Shown here: positions 1 through 11,600 of the stretch, piece after piece
How the letters are laid out: each line of letters opens with the position of its first letter
Position numbering within the stretch: the first letter of the stretch is position 1
Assembly: GCA_033977485.1 (NCBI GenBank)
Contig: CM066984.1
Coordinates: 43,221,100-43,285,099, forward strand
Source of the DNA: Hydrangea macrophylla
Taxonomy: Eukaryota; Streptophyta; Magnoliopsida; Cornales; Hydrangeaceae
DNA length: 64,000 bases
Direction: 5' to 3'
Made by a program: the position numbers and the translations under genes
Notes under the pieces: generated by a model
Told to the model about the DNA's origin: nothing
Databases searched by the model: none
Seen by the model: only the letters and a program-made list of their open reading frames with translations

Positions 1-381
1 GACTACCCTGTCCTTAACAATGCAGGTGATGGCACTTACGGTGATGACTACTACCCAGAGTTGGATTATGCAGAGTGTGGCCCTATTAATGACAATTATG
101 CCGGATAAGGCTATTATACTGACAACTACCCTTATGCCAGTTGAAGATCTAATGATAGTTATATCTAGTTTATATTCTGTCAAACTCTATTTTGTTTTAG
201 TTTGATAAGTACTTGGTCATATGTTCTCTCCAGACCTGTTTTGATCCAGAGGACCACTCTGATGTTCATAATAGTGATACTATATTTATATTCAGTTGAT
301 TTTGTTACTGTTCCTGTTTATCTTGTGGACTAGTATCGTGTAGTATGGATAATTAGTGACTTTCACATGTCATTCCCTTTG
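1..381 (+). repeat. 3' tail of a type A Tekay LTR (fragment)
   Basis: This stretch matches the last part of the type A LTRs at about 6590-6960 and 14880-15250, with the same order of blocks. It stops near 381, about 65 bases before the expected LTR end, and is joined to unrelated type B LTR sequence. Positions 1-144 keep the conserved LTR peptide frame, which runs to a TGA stop at 142-144 and is broken by one internal TAA near 106. It looks like a remnant left by illegitimate recombination. The rest of the element lies outside the window or is lost. Confidence 0.8.
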
Positions 382-410
382 TGGTTTGAGGACACAAACA
401 TAATAATACA

Positions 411-2250
411 TACACTTCATATACCTATATTGTTGTTGAATCAAGATGGAGGACTGATTAGGAGTGGCTTATTTTGGTTATCTACAAGATCAAGTAGAAG
501 ATTGAAGTTCATAAGCTAAAGCTTTCTCAACATTCCTCACATTTTCATCATCTACTTACAATCTAAGTTTGTGTGAGTATCTATTCTCACTTAAAAATTG
601 TAGAGACAGTTTGTACTTGATTTCATACCTTTGCATGCGATCCATTGATAGTTGTAGTTCTTGTATGTGAAGTAAAATGAAGAATCAAGATAATTATTAG
701 TAAATGGGTAGCTTAATGATCATCCAAACATGTCTTAAGCTTGTATGAGTGTAGATTTTAATTTAGAACCATTTAAATTCTATTTTTATATGTTTTTATA
801 ACTTATATGTGCCTTTAGAACTAATTTATGAATTTGCATGTATCTTAAAATTAGAATCTATTTACTATCCAGTCCGAGCGCTTGAGCTAGGCCGGAGCAC
901 TCACACCCTGAGTGCTTGGGTTCAGTACTTTTTGTTATGTTATTTGTTTATGTGCTTTGGTCAAATTTCTAATTGTTTTATGTATGAACCTGAGATGTTT
1001 AATCCATGAATTAGTACTCGCATGTCCACCTATCACACTGACACTTAGGTGTACTTGCTAAACTATGATCCATGCTTAGTGGCATAGCTATTAGTTAATC
1101 AAAATGCTTAAGTATGATCTTGAACATCTTAACACGATGATAATTTCTATTTTTACGGTAACTCTTAATGAGAATAATATACGCGTAATAAGATTGGAAC
1201 ATTCTAATAACCACGCACTCTATCGATCAGTACTTCATGCATCAATGCTTGTACTTTGGTCTATAACTCGTTATGAATGCGTTGTTACCATATCATTGAG
1301 CGTTGTCGATGTGGTTATTGTTGATGTCCCTTTTGTATGAGTCTAGGTTGGAATTGAATAAGCAAATTGTGACTAGACTTAAGTGATAAAGTCGGTTGTT
1401 AAGGCATGATACTATCTTGATGCACTGAGAGTGATCAAGCGGTAGTTAAGGCATGTACATAGTATACTAATCACTTGGTTGTTAAAGCATATTAGGACAG
1501 GACCTTGACCTAGCATATCTTGGTCGAGTCGGCTGTTAAGGCATGATACTATCTTAATGCGCCAAGGGCGATCAAGCGGGTGTTAAGGCATGTATCGTAT
1601 ACTCATCAAGCGGCTGTTAAGGCACACATATAAACCAACGGCTATTGTTGAGATTGCAAGAAGAGAAAATGTGAAGTTGGAGAACATGAGAATGAGTCAC
1701 TTGTTACCCAATTCTTTCTATTGCAAGTTGGGATAAAGGATTATGTCTATTTTTTTCTCATACTTCGATTTGTCAGAATTCCTTGATACTTGGTGAGGAT
1801 GTAAATAAGCCAAATGATGAATAATGAACTTAATTGCTTATTGACTATTTCTAACATAGCTTAGTGAGACTTTATACTCACTCAGCTTGTATTCAAGCTA
1901 ACAGTGTTATATACCGCTGGACCTTCCACGTCCAGCTATACCAAACTTAGCAAGTGATGCACAGGCCGAAACCAACTACGGTGATGAGGGATATGCCGCT
2001 GAAGGCTTGGTTGATGAGGGTTACTATGAGAAAGGCTATATGGGAGAAGACTTCTATGGGGACCCCTACGGCTTCGCTAGTTGAAGGTTGGCCTACCTGG
2101 ACTTTCTTTTATCTTATATCTTATAATGTAATAAATCAGTTGTTTTGGATATTAGTGACAAGTATTGTCACAAGACTTATGATGTTTAATTATGTTTTCT
2201 TTTGAATACTAGGTCTGTAATATAACTGCTACCTTATGACTGCTTATGTT
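411..2250 (+). repeat. Type B Tekay LTR, truncated at its 5' end and split by copia F
   Basis: The stretch is collinear with the type B LTR at about 62008-63838, with similar length (about 1840 versus 1831 bases) and scattered substitutions. The first ~250 bases of the LTR are missing. The last ~160 are cut off at 2250, where the minus-strand copia F begins. It holds a tandem block at about 1390-1630 built on a CTGTTAAGGCATG-like unit. It also holds a remnant of the GAGCGCTT-type motif near 874-905 and the LTR peptide frame at 1917-2084. It is most simply the 5' LTR of the element whose 3' LTR starts at 61754. Confidence 0.75.
1917..2084 (+). other. Conserved LTR peptide frame, type B (left copy)
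   Basis: This is an open frame of 55 codons plus a TGA stop inside the LTR, rich in Tyr, Gly, Asp and Glu and ending in Tyr-Gly-Phe-Ala-Ser-stop. It has no obvious ATG at its 5' edge: an in-frame TAA lies about 15 bases upstream, so a start would need splicing or a non-ATG codon. The matching stretch in the right LTR (63503-63670) has the same length and is also open. The A, C and D LTRs carry related frames with a similar ending. Whether it is translated is unknown. Confidence 0.4.
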
Positions 2251-3431
2251 TGTTGGTCCCGTTTTAAAATTTTAGGATTTGCGGAAGCGATTAATCCTTG
2301 AAAACTCTTTTCAAAATAGATCTGGCTCAAACCTAGATGTGTATGATTGACAAGAATAGATTCAATACCTTTTAATGATCAGTTGGATCCTTACGAGAAC
2401 ACTTCAGGTAGTATCCAGATGCTCCTTCTCCTTTGCGATCCAGAAATCTTCACGCATATACTCTTGAAGCTTTCGAATCCTTAAACCTTGGTGATGATCT
2501 CTAGGATTAGAGAAAGGAGGAAAAATATATGTGAGAGAGAGAGAAAGAGAGATTCAACTAGGGTTATTAGAGCAAGCACAAAAACTCTCTCTACACATAT
2601 ATTTATACACTCTCACATCCATCTACTAAACCTAGTTGGACCAAGACTTCATAAGAGCTACAAGTGGGACCTCTAGGCTCTTCCTAATTGGCTTGAATTA
2701 ATATAAACTATACCTAGTTAATATCATTACCCAAATAGTCTAAATTAATTAGTTAATATCTATTTCACCACATGTCATTAACTACACTCCAAATCAGAAG
2801 AGACAAATCACAGAGCAATACCTAAATCTATATGAAATGACATTAATGCCTCTCTTCCTTTAGTATTTATAATTATCACTGAGACTAAGCAGCACTGTCT
2901 CCCAGTTGATAACTACAGCTTATATCCTTGAGTACCTATTCACTTCTCATAGTACACCAAACATGTAGCAACATACTTACTACAACACAGTGACATTCTT
3001 AAGAGAATACTTACTTTATAACAGAGGGTAGATTCCATCTTGATAATATATGTTCCCAATACTCTAGACATGATCATCCAACAGACCCAAGTGTTGATCT
3101 CTAAGACCTCACTGATTGGTAAGTCAAGATAATCAGGCCTAAAGCTTAAGTTCATTATTATCTCAGGATTAAGGACATATGTCTCATATATGTTTGAGTG
3201 TCCATTGACTGTTAACAGTTCCTGTCAATGGATTAAACTTAAGGTCTGTTAATGTATCATATACACTAGCATATTAACTTTAGAGTCTTACACTCTTGTG
3301 AATGAGATTCAACACTCTATTAAATAGAAGGTAATCATGCTATAGTGTAGACTGATAAGATACATAATCTTATAATCCATTATGACTGATCGGGAGAGAA
3401 CTAATCCTAATTATACGCCTTAATTCACATT
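2251..3431 (-). repeat. Copia F 3' LTR, distal piece
   Basis: This is the far part of the F LTR, ending at 2251 in the terminal sequence CCAACA when read on the minus strand. It is collinear with the E LTR (for example 3100-3140 against 30360-30390). A GA-rich microsatellite lies at about 2525-2555. The remaining LTR pieces are 4630-4790 and 15312-15414. No gene is visible; the short open frames here do not match any known family. Confidence 0.7.
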
Positions 3432-4629
3432 TGTTAGTACTTTTTATCCTGTTTTTGTATATTTTTACTTCGTTTTCTAGTTTTTGACAGGATTTGGAAG
3501 AAATCACCTAAACCAGGCTAAACAGGATGAAAAAACATAAAGAAAGAAGTTGAAAAAGCCAAGTCGCGCGCGAGGTACCAAATGTCGCGCTCGCGCGATA
3601 TGTGTAAAAATCAATTATGCGTATTTCAGTATACTGAAGACTCCTGTGCAAACGAAACTGCTGAACGACGTCTAGACTGTAAATTACATCAGTTTCAGTT
3701 CGTTTTGGGTTAGGAAGGCTTCCAAAACTTGTTGTAAATCTATATATACCCTATTTTATTACAATTAAAGGGTTAGACATTATTGGCAATTAATATACAC
3801 ACATTCTACAACCATACTTCCAGCCATTGAAGGGAGGGAAGCAAGAAGAAGAAGAAGAAGACCAAGGGTTTCCATGGCCTCCTCCATCAACTACTTGCCA
3901 TCCATCACTTCCATGGACGGCTAGATCATAGATCTAGGGTTTCAATGAAGCCCTAGACGAGTAATAGGATTTTATTTATGTTTTTATTTTAGTTTTATTA
4001 TGTATGGATGACAGTCACATGTTTAGAGGATTTTTATAAATAAATCGTACTTCTATTGATTAAATCATTACTTTCAGAATTTATTCTTGTCTTAGATCTA
4101 TTTTGACTGTGATGTGCTCAACGATCTATGCTTGCTGTGCTTGTTTAGATTATTTACATGTGATGGTGCTTTATTGATTTGTGCTATCAAGTATCCGAAT
4201 AGTCCATGCCTAGGTTAGACGGATTAGATCACAACCCTAGTTTAGTGTGGGATAATTCATGCTAACCGAAGATGGATTATGTTGGTGCTTGAACCATGAA
4301 TATCTTCTTGTCGGAGGAATTGGGCTTGTAGCTACAATTCCCCATAATCATCCAACTTAGTAAGCTAAAGTAATTCATAAATATTCCTTATTATGAAGCT
4401 AGTGGTGGAGTTGCAATCCTAGGTTCCCTTAAACATTCATTAAAACAATTTTAATTGCTTTCATAGTTTAGATTTAGTTTTATTGTTATTAGTTTAATTA
4501 AAATCAAATCAAAATCCGTTTTCATAATTAACTAAAGTTAGGTTTTAAAATTAAGTCGCTGTAGTTAACCAATCCCTGTGGGTTCGACCTTTTCTTTCAC
4601 ACTACAAATCTTTTGAAAAGTAAAGAACA
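3432..4629. mobile_element. Element X: unclassified LTR-like insertion (probable solo LTR) in the copia F LTR
   Basis: About 1.2 kb interrupts the F LTR, which resumes on both sides. It starts TGTTAG and ends AGAACA, so it has short TG...CA-type inverted ends. A TATA box (TATATATA, about 3741-3748) lies after a GC-rich palindromic cluster (3564-3598). A GAA microsatellite lies near 3845-3862, and a block near 4572 reads 'CCCTGTGGGTTCGACC', a phrase I associate with plant LTRs. No coding capacity is seen. A target duplication is not clear (acatt/ctttt), so the exact ends are uncertain. Confidence 0.45.
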
Positions 4630-4790
4630 CTTTTTATATCTTGATTCTGACAAGATCAATGACTGTTTAGAACTCCCAAGGATCATATGATCATATTTCC
4701 CATGTGTAAAACTCTTTCACACAATTAAATCACATACAATGAAGTTCAAGGATGCCGAATGACCATTAATCTCATGAAAGATATACATAA
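4630..4790 (-). repeat. Copia F 3' LTR, middle piece
   Basis: This short piece of the F LTR is left between X and Tekay A. Read on the minus strand it continues the sequence that ends at 15312 (…TTTCATTG) with a block related to 'TCTTTCATGAG'. This matches the uninterrupted E LTR near 29970-30000. Confidence 0.7.
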
Positions 4791-4867
4791 TGTAATACCC
4801 TATATTTTCAATAATTATTTTATACATAGAAATTCTATGTAATTTCCTAACCAAACTTGAAATTTCA

Positions 4868-5066
4868 CTTTTGATCGATAGAACCTCTTTCAAGGGATTG
4901 AGAATTTCTAAATTCAAGCGATCAAACCCTGTTCAAGCAATTGAAACTCTACCAACCTGAATTTATGATGTGGTCCCCACTTCAATCGATCAAACTCCTT
5001 CTCAATCGATAAAACCTGATCGATCTGCTCTCGAGCAATCAAAGTAGCTTCAATCGATCGAACTTG
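4868..5066 (+). repeat. ATCGAT-type palindrome cluster upstream of the TATA box, LTR A
   Basis: Several copies of TTCAATCGATCAAAC or close variants lie within 200 bp, ending about 55 bp before the TATA box. A second cluster of about eight copies follows at 5537-5706. The same arrangement recurs in the 3' LTR (about 13220-13400 and 13845-13995), with scattered C-to-T and G-to-A losses. Confidence 0.8.
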
Positions 5067-5122
5067 TAATCATCAAGATTCCAGGCTTCATACAAAGACA
5101 GCCACCTATACCCCTTTCCCTC

Positions 5123-5130
5123 TATAAATA
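5123..5130 (+). promoter_or_regulatory. TATA box, Tekay A 5' LTR
   Basis: TATAAATA in a CTC-rich context is a typical plant TATA box. It is preserved at 13456-13463 in the 3' LTR and at the corresponding place in the D LTRs. Transcription would start about 25-35 bases downstream, which sets the U3/R border. Confidence 0.65.
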
Positions 5131-7023
5131 CCTTATGTTCGTGTGTGTTAATGTGTTTGGAAAACCTGAGAGAGTAGAGAGAGTGTGTGCTTGTGTTTAT
5201 ATATATTATATACACATCCATATATATATACATATATATCTATATATAATCAGGGAGAGAAAAAGATGAACGGGAAGAGAAGAAGAAGAAGAAGAAGAAG
5301 AAGAAGAAAAAAAAGAAGAAGAAGAAGGGAAAGGAGACAAAGATTGAGGAGGGAGAGAAGGAGCCACCATTAAAGCTCAGAGTCACAAGCTTTACTAAAT
5401 GTGCCCTTACAATGTTCAATGAGTTCCAAACTCACTCAGTAGCTTAGTTATAATGTTTTACATGTTTTGGACATTTAATAGTAAATGAAACACGCCCTAA
5501 CAAATTTTGGACGTTCACTGCCAGATTCTGGAGAAGACGAAGTTCAAGCGATTGAACTAAGTTCAATCGATCAAACACACTGCATCTCAATTGATTGAAA
5601 TGATTTCAATCAATCAAGGACACCTTCACTTCAATCGATTGAGGATACTTCAATCGATCGAATGACACTTTCTTTAATCGATCAAAATGACTTCAATCGA
5701 TCAAACCTTAATAGAAATTGGATGTTTTTTTTAAAGTTTATAATTTACAATGCCTAGCTATTTTAGATTATTGTTCTATGTTCTATTATGTGATATTATG
5801 GGTTATAAAGATAATGGGATACGATAATGAGATTGAGATAATTTTGGTGAGTAACGTAGTTAGGTTCGAAATGTTGATATTAATACGATGTGATAACGAG
5901 ATAAGATATAACAGTGAGTAACATGGGATAGTCTGGTGACTGAGTCAGTGGATTATAGTTACTTTCAAGGTTGCGTTTAGTCGAGCTGATCATTCGCTCA
6001 GGTTGAATCCGATAAGTGTGTAACAAGGATTTAACCAGGATTGTGAGAGCTACGGGTGCACTATACTCGTAAGCGTTCTTAAAAGTGGTGAATAGTAAGA
6101 GTTCTTAAAAGTAGTGAACAAGAGTAGTAGTGGCACACCCATAGTTATAATTGCCAGAGCAATGTATATACGATACTCGCAAGATTTCTTAAAAGTGGTG
6201 AAGAGTAAGAGTTCTTAAAAGTGGTGAACAAGAGTATGGGTATGTCCATAGACTAGTCGTTATATAAGATCGATGTATAGTGCTTGCAAGAGTTCTTAAA
6301 AGTGGTGAATAGTAAGAGTTCTTAAAAGTGGTGAACAAGAGCACTAGTCTGTCATGATGATATAATCAAATTGGATAGTCAGTTGGGATTGGTACAGTTA
6401 GTCTTAGAGTTGGGAGACGATGAGAATTGGTTAGTGATGTGTTTGAATAAAAGAGGAAAAGATATTATTAATATCACTACTTTATATCGTTCATAACTGG
6501 TAATTACTTTATTTCTATGAGACTGTGTTAATTAGTTTTCACTCAGCTTTCAGTAAGCTGATGGCTTTATTGCCTAGACATTCCTCATCCAGACTACCCT
6601 GTCCTTAAATACAGGTGATGGAACCTATGGTGATGGCTACTACTCAGAGTTAGATTATGCAGAGGGTGGTCCCACTGATGCCGATTATGCTAGAGAGGAG
6701 TACTACACTGATGATTACCCTTACGCCAGCTAGAAATGAAGAAGTTATATCAAGTTTACTTTTCTGTTAATTCTATCGAGCTTTTGTAACAGGTACTTGG
6801 GAATATGTTGTCTCCAGACCTGTTGTGATCCTGAGGACCACTCTGATGTTTGTAATAGATAGAATTGTTTTTATTTTCAGTTGATCATATTACTATTCCT
6901 ATTTATCTTGTGGACTAGTATCGTGTGGTGTAGATAATCGTAACTTTCTCTTGTCATTCCTATGGACCCAAAAAGGAAATTTATTTTCTCTATTTTTGCT
7001 GCCCTGGGGTGTGACTGGATTTT

Positions 7024-7035
7024 TGGTATCAGAGC
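7024..7035 (+). promoter_or_regulatory. Primer binding site (initiator Met-tRNA type), Tekay A
   Basis: TGGTATCAGAGC starts 7 bases after the LTR end and is complementary to the 3' end of plant initiator methionine tRNA, the usual primer of Tekay and copia elements. Confidence 0.9.
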
Positions 7036-7169
7036 CCTAGGTTGTGATACTTTTGCTCACTATTCATCCCACACCATCTGGTCCTAGCATTTTAAGATCC
7101 CTGAGATGTGATATGAGTTTAAGATAAGTTTGTCTTCTTGACGATAGATAGTTTCTTTTGCAGGTTAGC

Positions 7170-8224
7170 ATGGATCTAGATTTCCACTTATTTGTGGATG
7201 GTTCTTTTGGCAGACATATTATTCATAGCGACACCGTAGAGCCAGCCATACCAGAGATATACCAGAGCCACATTCGCTAGACAGCTAGTCGATACTTAGA
7301 GGAGAGGATGTGAACTTCTCTCTATGTTATGGGCACAACACACCCGATAGAGACACATATGGATGGGTATCACTATGCTATGACTCGAGTAGCCATATAC
7401 CAGGAGATGGCTAGGTTGATCCAGAGTAAGCCGTAGGTAGACGAGATTGAGTTGCGAACAATTTTAGCAAGGCCTGTTTCACTAGAGCCTGCAGTTGCAC
7501 CAGCACTTGAGCCCCACCATCACCAATACCCATTATACCAGTTCTAGAGCCTGAGCCAATTTAAGGAGAGGAGGACCAAGAGTTGGAGGATGAGGATCTT
7601 AATGAGGATATTGAAGGGGATAGAGAGGAGGAGCTGATGCACGACGAGGACCCAGCAGAGGAGGAGCATGTAGACGATGATGATGATGACGAGCTAAAGG
7701 GTGACCTGGAGGAGCCAGAGTATGTTCTTGATGAGGAGCCAAAGCCAGAGTAAGAGCCAGAGGACCCCAAGGCTGTTAAGGTAGATATAGTGGTTGGGAA
7801 GGATGACACCGTAGTAGAGGGAGACGTGATCATGGAGGTAGTAGAGGAGGATATTCCTGACGAGGCAAAAGTTGTGTCAGAGGTACGCGTTATACTTCAG
7901 TTACCAGCCAGACCTATAGTACATTTGGCAGCCATAGTTGATATGGCAATAGGATGGATAACTGAGATGGTTGCTCAGCCAGTCAAATTTGTTATGGGAG
8001 AGGCTGTATTAGCAGGGGCATTGGACATAGCTGATGGATTTGCTACTATGGCTGTTAACGTCGCTAATCAGGCAACGATGGTAGATGACATAGTTGAGGA
8101 TTGGGATATAGGAGTGGTAGTTAGAGATATTGTCGCGCCACTTAAGGACGTTCCCCTTGAGGAGATGGATATTGTTTTGGAAGATGAGGCACCACTAGCA
8201 GGATCTGACGCTGACGACTTTTGA
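7170..8224 (+). pseudogene. Extra acidic ORF upstream of gag, Tekay A (decayed)
   Basis: From the ATG at 7170 to the TGA at 8222-8224 the sequence aligns with the acidic ORF of Tekay D, with a similar N-terminus (His-Leu-Phe-Val-Asp...His-Ile-Ile-His) and a nearly identical C-terminus ending Gly-Ser-Asp-Ala-Asp-Asp-Phe. The middle is rich in Glu and Asp. The last open part (7790-8224, 144 codons) holds a Met/Ala/Val-rich segment and an acidic tail. In-frame stops and frameshifts occur before 7790, so no full protein can be made. I recognise no domain and the function is unknown. A TTTCTTTTGCAG acceptor-like site lies just before the ATG. Confidence 0.6.
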
Positions 8225-8616
8225 GTCAGGATCTGCAGAGTTTAGTTTTTGTTAGTTTTATATCAAAACATGTTGTCCACATGATTTTGGGAGCTTGAGA
8301 GATAGCTATTGACCATAGCTTTGTATAGATATTACTAGTAATAGTTGGATTGTAAATAGTTGACCTTAGTACTGTTTTAGCCTATATCCCATGTGGTACA
8401 CAGTTTAACTAGTATGTACTATGCAGTATATCTTTTGATATATATATATATATACGAGCAATACTTTTGATATTGATTGTATGCTAGAGTGATTTATGTT
8501 GATTAGTAGAACAGTTAGTTCCTATTGCTGTTTATCGCTCTATCTTGATTTCGTTTCTCTGAGAAGACTTTCAGCTATCGATAGGCCTCTTATAGGTACA
8601 CTGCACTAAGCACACT
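8225..8616 (+). other. Spacer between the acidic ORF and gag, Tekay A
   Basis: This is non-coding internal sequence with a short (TA)n run near 8440-8452. It corresponds to 28731-29086 in Tekay D. I see no gene or clear control site. Confidence 0.6.
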
Positions 8617-11600
8617 ATGGTAGGACCCTCAAGGAATCATCAAGCACATATTAGAGCACCTATTCTAGAGGGAATGGACCCATCCGGAGTTTTTGAAGCC
8701 TTTATGCTAAGGATGGAACATATAGGCGATACATATAACCATGCGACTAATCAATGACCTGTATAACCCCCAGTTATACCAGTTTAGCAGAGATAAACCA
8801 GAGATAAATTACTAGCAAATTTATATGGATTACGTCCTGAGAAGTTTAACAAATTAACAGAACCATGGAAAGCCGAATAATGGATAAGAGAGATGGAGTT
8901 GATCTATGAAGCATTGGAATACAGTGAATAAGAGAAGCACCGTCTTGCTATGTTCCAGCTCACCTATGCCGTCGTAGATTGGTAGGAAGCTGAGTGAGCC
9001 ACTACAGGGATGAACGCTTCTAGAGCGATGTCTTGGGAAATGTTCAAAGAAAGATTTTTGGAGAAGTACTTTCCAGAAGATGAAAGGGATCAACAAGAGA
9101 GGAACTTTCTCAATCTGGTTCAAGGAGGATGGACTGTGCGGGAATATACTACACAATTTAAGCAATTGTCATGAGTCGCTCAATATATGATAGATACCCC
9201 ACAGAAGAAGGTGAAGAGATTTCACCAAGGATTGAACCTCTACCTCAGATGATGGTTGGCCATCTGAATCAATTATTTGAGGGGATCGTTAGATTTGCTG
9301 CAGGATTGAAAAGGATACTTATCCAGCACAGCAACCACAGATGAATCGACCTCAATCATCAAAAGGTTTTCAGCTGAGGAATTCCCAAAACTAATCACCG
9401 AGGAATACCAAGGGTGGATACCTCAGGGTAATTTTTAAGGGAATAAGAGAACCTGGGAGGGAACCAGGAAGACTTAGCAAGGTTATTCTCGACCCCAGTG
9501 ATATCCCCAACAAGGACCATAGCCTCAGGCACTGCTAACAGCCTCGCCAAGTAATAACGAAGGATGTTTTTATTACGGAAAGTCGGGGCACATTGCTAGG
9601 TTCTGTACAGCTCCCAGAAGTAATCGTCGAATGGACGCTATCTGCCGAAATTGCAAGCTGGGACATTTGAGCAAGGATTGTCGTGCACCTCACAGAGGGT
9701 ATTATGGGGCACCAGTTCAAGGAATCCAAGGACCCCCAGGTTGGACAAGGATAAATGCCATCATTCCCATAGAAGCAGGCTTTAATGCTGATGAGCAGCA
9801 ACATTAGGAAGGTACGCTTGTACTTTTTTATAGTCTAGTTAAAGCTTTATTCGATACTAGAGCTGCATGTTCATTTATTGCTATTAAGATTATGCGTTAA
9901 TTGGGTTTAGAACCCCAAGCAATTGAGTTGGCACTTAATGTTGTGTCACCATTGTGAGTGACTGTTAAGCTGGGTAAAGTGTGTAAAGATTGCCCAATGA
10001 CCTTGGGAGATAGGAATCTTCCAACAGACTTAGTAGTTCTCTTAATGTCAGAATTCGACATTATCCTAGGGATGGATTGTTTGACTAAGTATGGGGCCAA
10101 TCTGGACTGCCCTACTAGGACGATTGTATTTCTAATATAAGGATGACACATGATCAGATTTTAGTGTCAGTCAACGAGTGATATGTTGTTGACCAGTGGT
10201 TTAGCTACAATCGAGAGTACAAGTACAGAACTAATGATGGATCAAATTCCTACCATACAAAACTTTTAGGATGTATTCCAGGATATTAAAGGACTTCCAC
10301 CAAAATGAGAAACAGACTTCTTATGGAATTAGTACCTGGTACATTGCTGATATCTAAGCCCCCATATAGTATGGCACCAACTGAGATGTTGGAACTGAAG
10401 AAGCAAGTTCAAGAACTTGAAGATTTGGGATTTGTTCGCCCTAGTACGTCACCTTGGGGAGCACCAATTCTATTTGTAAAGAAGAAGAATGGAACACTTA
10501 GACTCTGCAGAGACTATAAGGAGTTGAACAAGGTAACGATTAAGAATAGATATCCACTTCCTCGGATAGATGATCTATTCGACCAGTTATAAGGATCAAG
10601 GATCTTTTCCAAGATCGATTTGCATTCGGGATATCATCAACTTTTAGTTTGACCGGAGGATGTAACGAAGATTGCATTCAGGATGAGATACGGGCATTCT
10701 GAGTTTTTAGTTATGCCTTTTAGATTGACGAATGCGCCAGTAGTATTCATGGACTTAATGAATAAAGTATTTATATCTTATCTGGATCAATTCATTATAG
10801 TATTCATCAATGACATTTTGATCTACTTAAAGACAAAGAAAGATCACAAGGAGCACATACAGATTGCTTTACAGACACTTCAAGATAGCAAGTTGTCTAC
10901 AAAGTTCAGCAAGTATGAATTTCGGCTATAAGAGGTCAAGTTCTTGGGACATGTTATATCTCAAGATGGTATCTCTGTGGACTTATCTAAGATTGATGCA
11001 GTCCTAAGATGGAACCAACCAACTAATGCGACAAAAATTAGGAGTTTTCTTGGTCTAGCAGGATATTATCAAAGATTTGTCGAAGGATTTTCCAAGATAG
11101 CAGGAGCTATGATGAACTTGACTAGAAAGGAGACGAAGTATGAATGGACAGATAAGCATGAGGGTGCATTTCAGGTGTTAAAGAAAAGATTAACTTCTAC
11201 ACCGGTACTTGTGATATCTAAGAGTGGGAAAAGGTATGTAATATACAGTGATGCATTGTACCAATGACTTGGATGTGTGCTTATGCAAGATGGGAATGTG
11301 ATTGCATATGGATCAAGATATTTGAAAGTACATGAGAAGAATTATCTAACGCATGATCTGGAATTGGCAGCAATAGTGTTTGCATTAAAGATTTGGAGAC
11401 ACTATCTCTATAGAGAGAAGTTTGTTCTGTTTTTCGATCATAAAAGCTTGAAGTATTTGTTCTCTCAAAAGGAGTTGAACATGTGACAACGAATATGGAT
11501 GGAGTTACTCAAGGACTATAACTATTCATTACAATACCATACAGGTAAAGCAAATGTCATAGCAGACGCTTTAAGTCATAAACCCCGATTAGTGATCGCT

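Larger units (their letters stand above)
4791..7016 (+). repeat. Tekay A 5' LTR
   Basis: The 2226-bp LTR begins TGTAATACCC and ends GTGACT, the last base altered from the TGACA end seen in related LTRs. It contains a first palindrome cluster (4868-5066), a TATA box at 5123-5130 and a (TA)n/(GAA)n microsatellite at about 5200-5350. A second palindrome cluster follows at 5537-5706, then three repeats of a 'TTCTTAAAAGTGGTGAA' doublet at about 6060-6345, and a peptide frame at 6574-6733 that is frameshifted in this copy near 6610. Confidence 0.9.

Noticed and set aside
5185..5373. Arg/Lys-rich frame of 62 codons in LTR A
   Set aside because: Produced by an AGA/GAA microsatellite; the 3' LTR has a shorter, different version.
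7561..7833. Serine-rich minus-strand frame of 90 codons
   Set aside because: It is the reverse of the Glu/Asp-rich codons of the Tekay A acidic ORF; composition explains it. The similar plus-strand Ser/Gly frame near 29493-29678 is the same effect in D.
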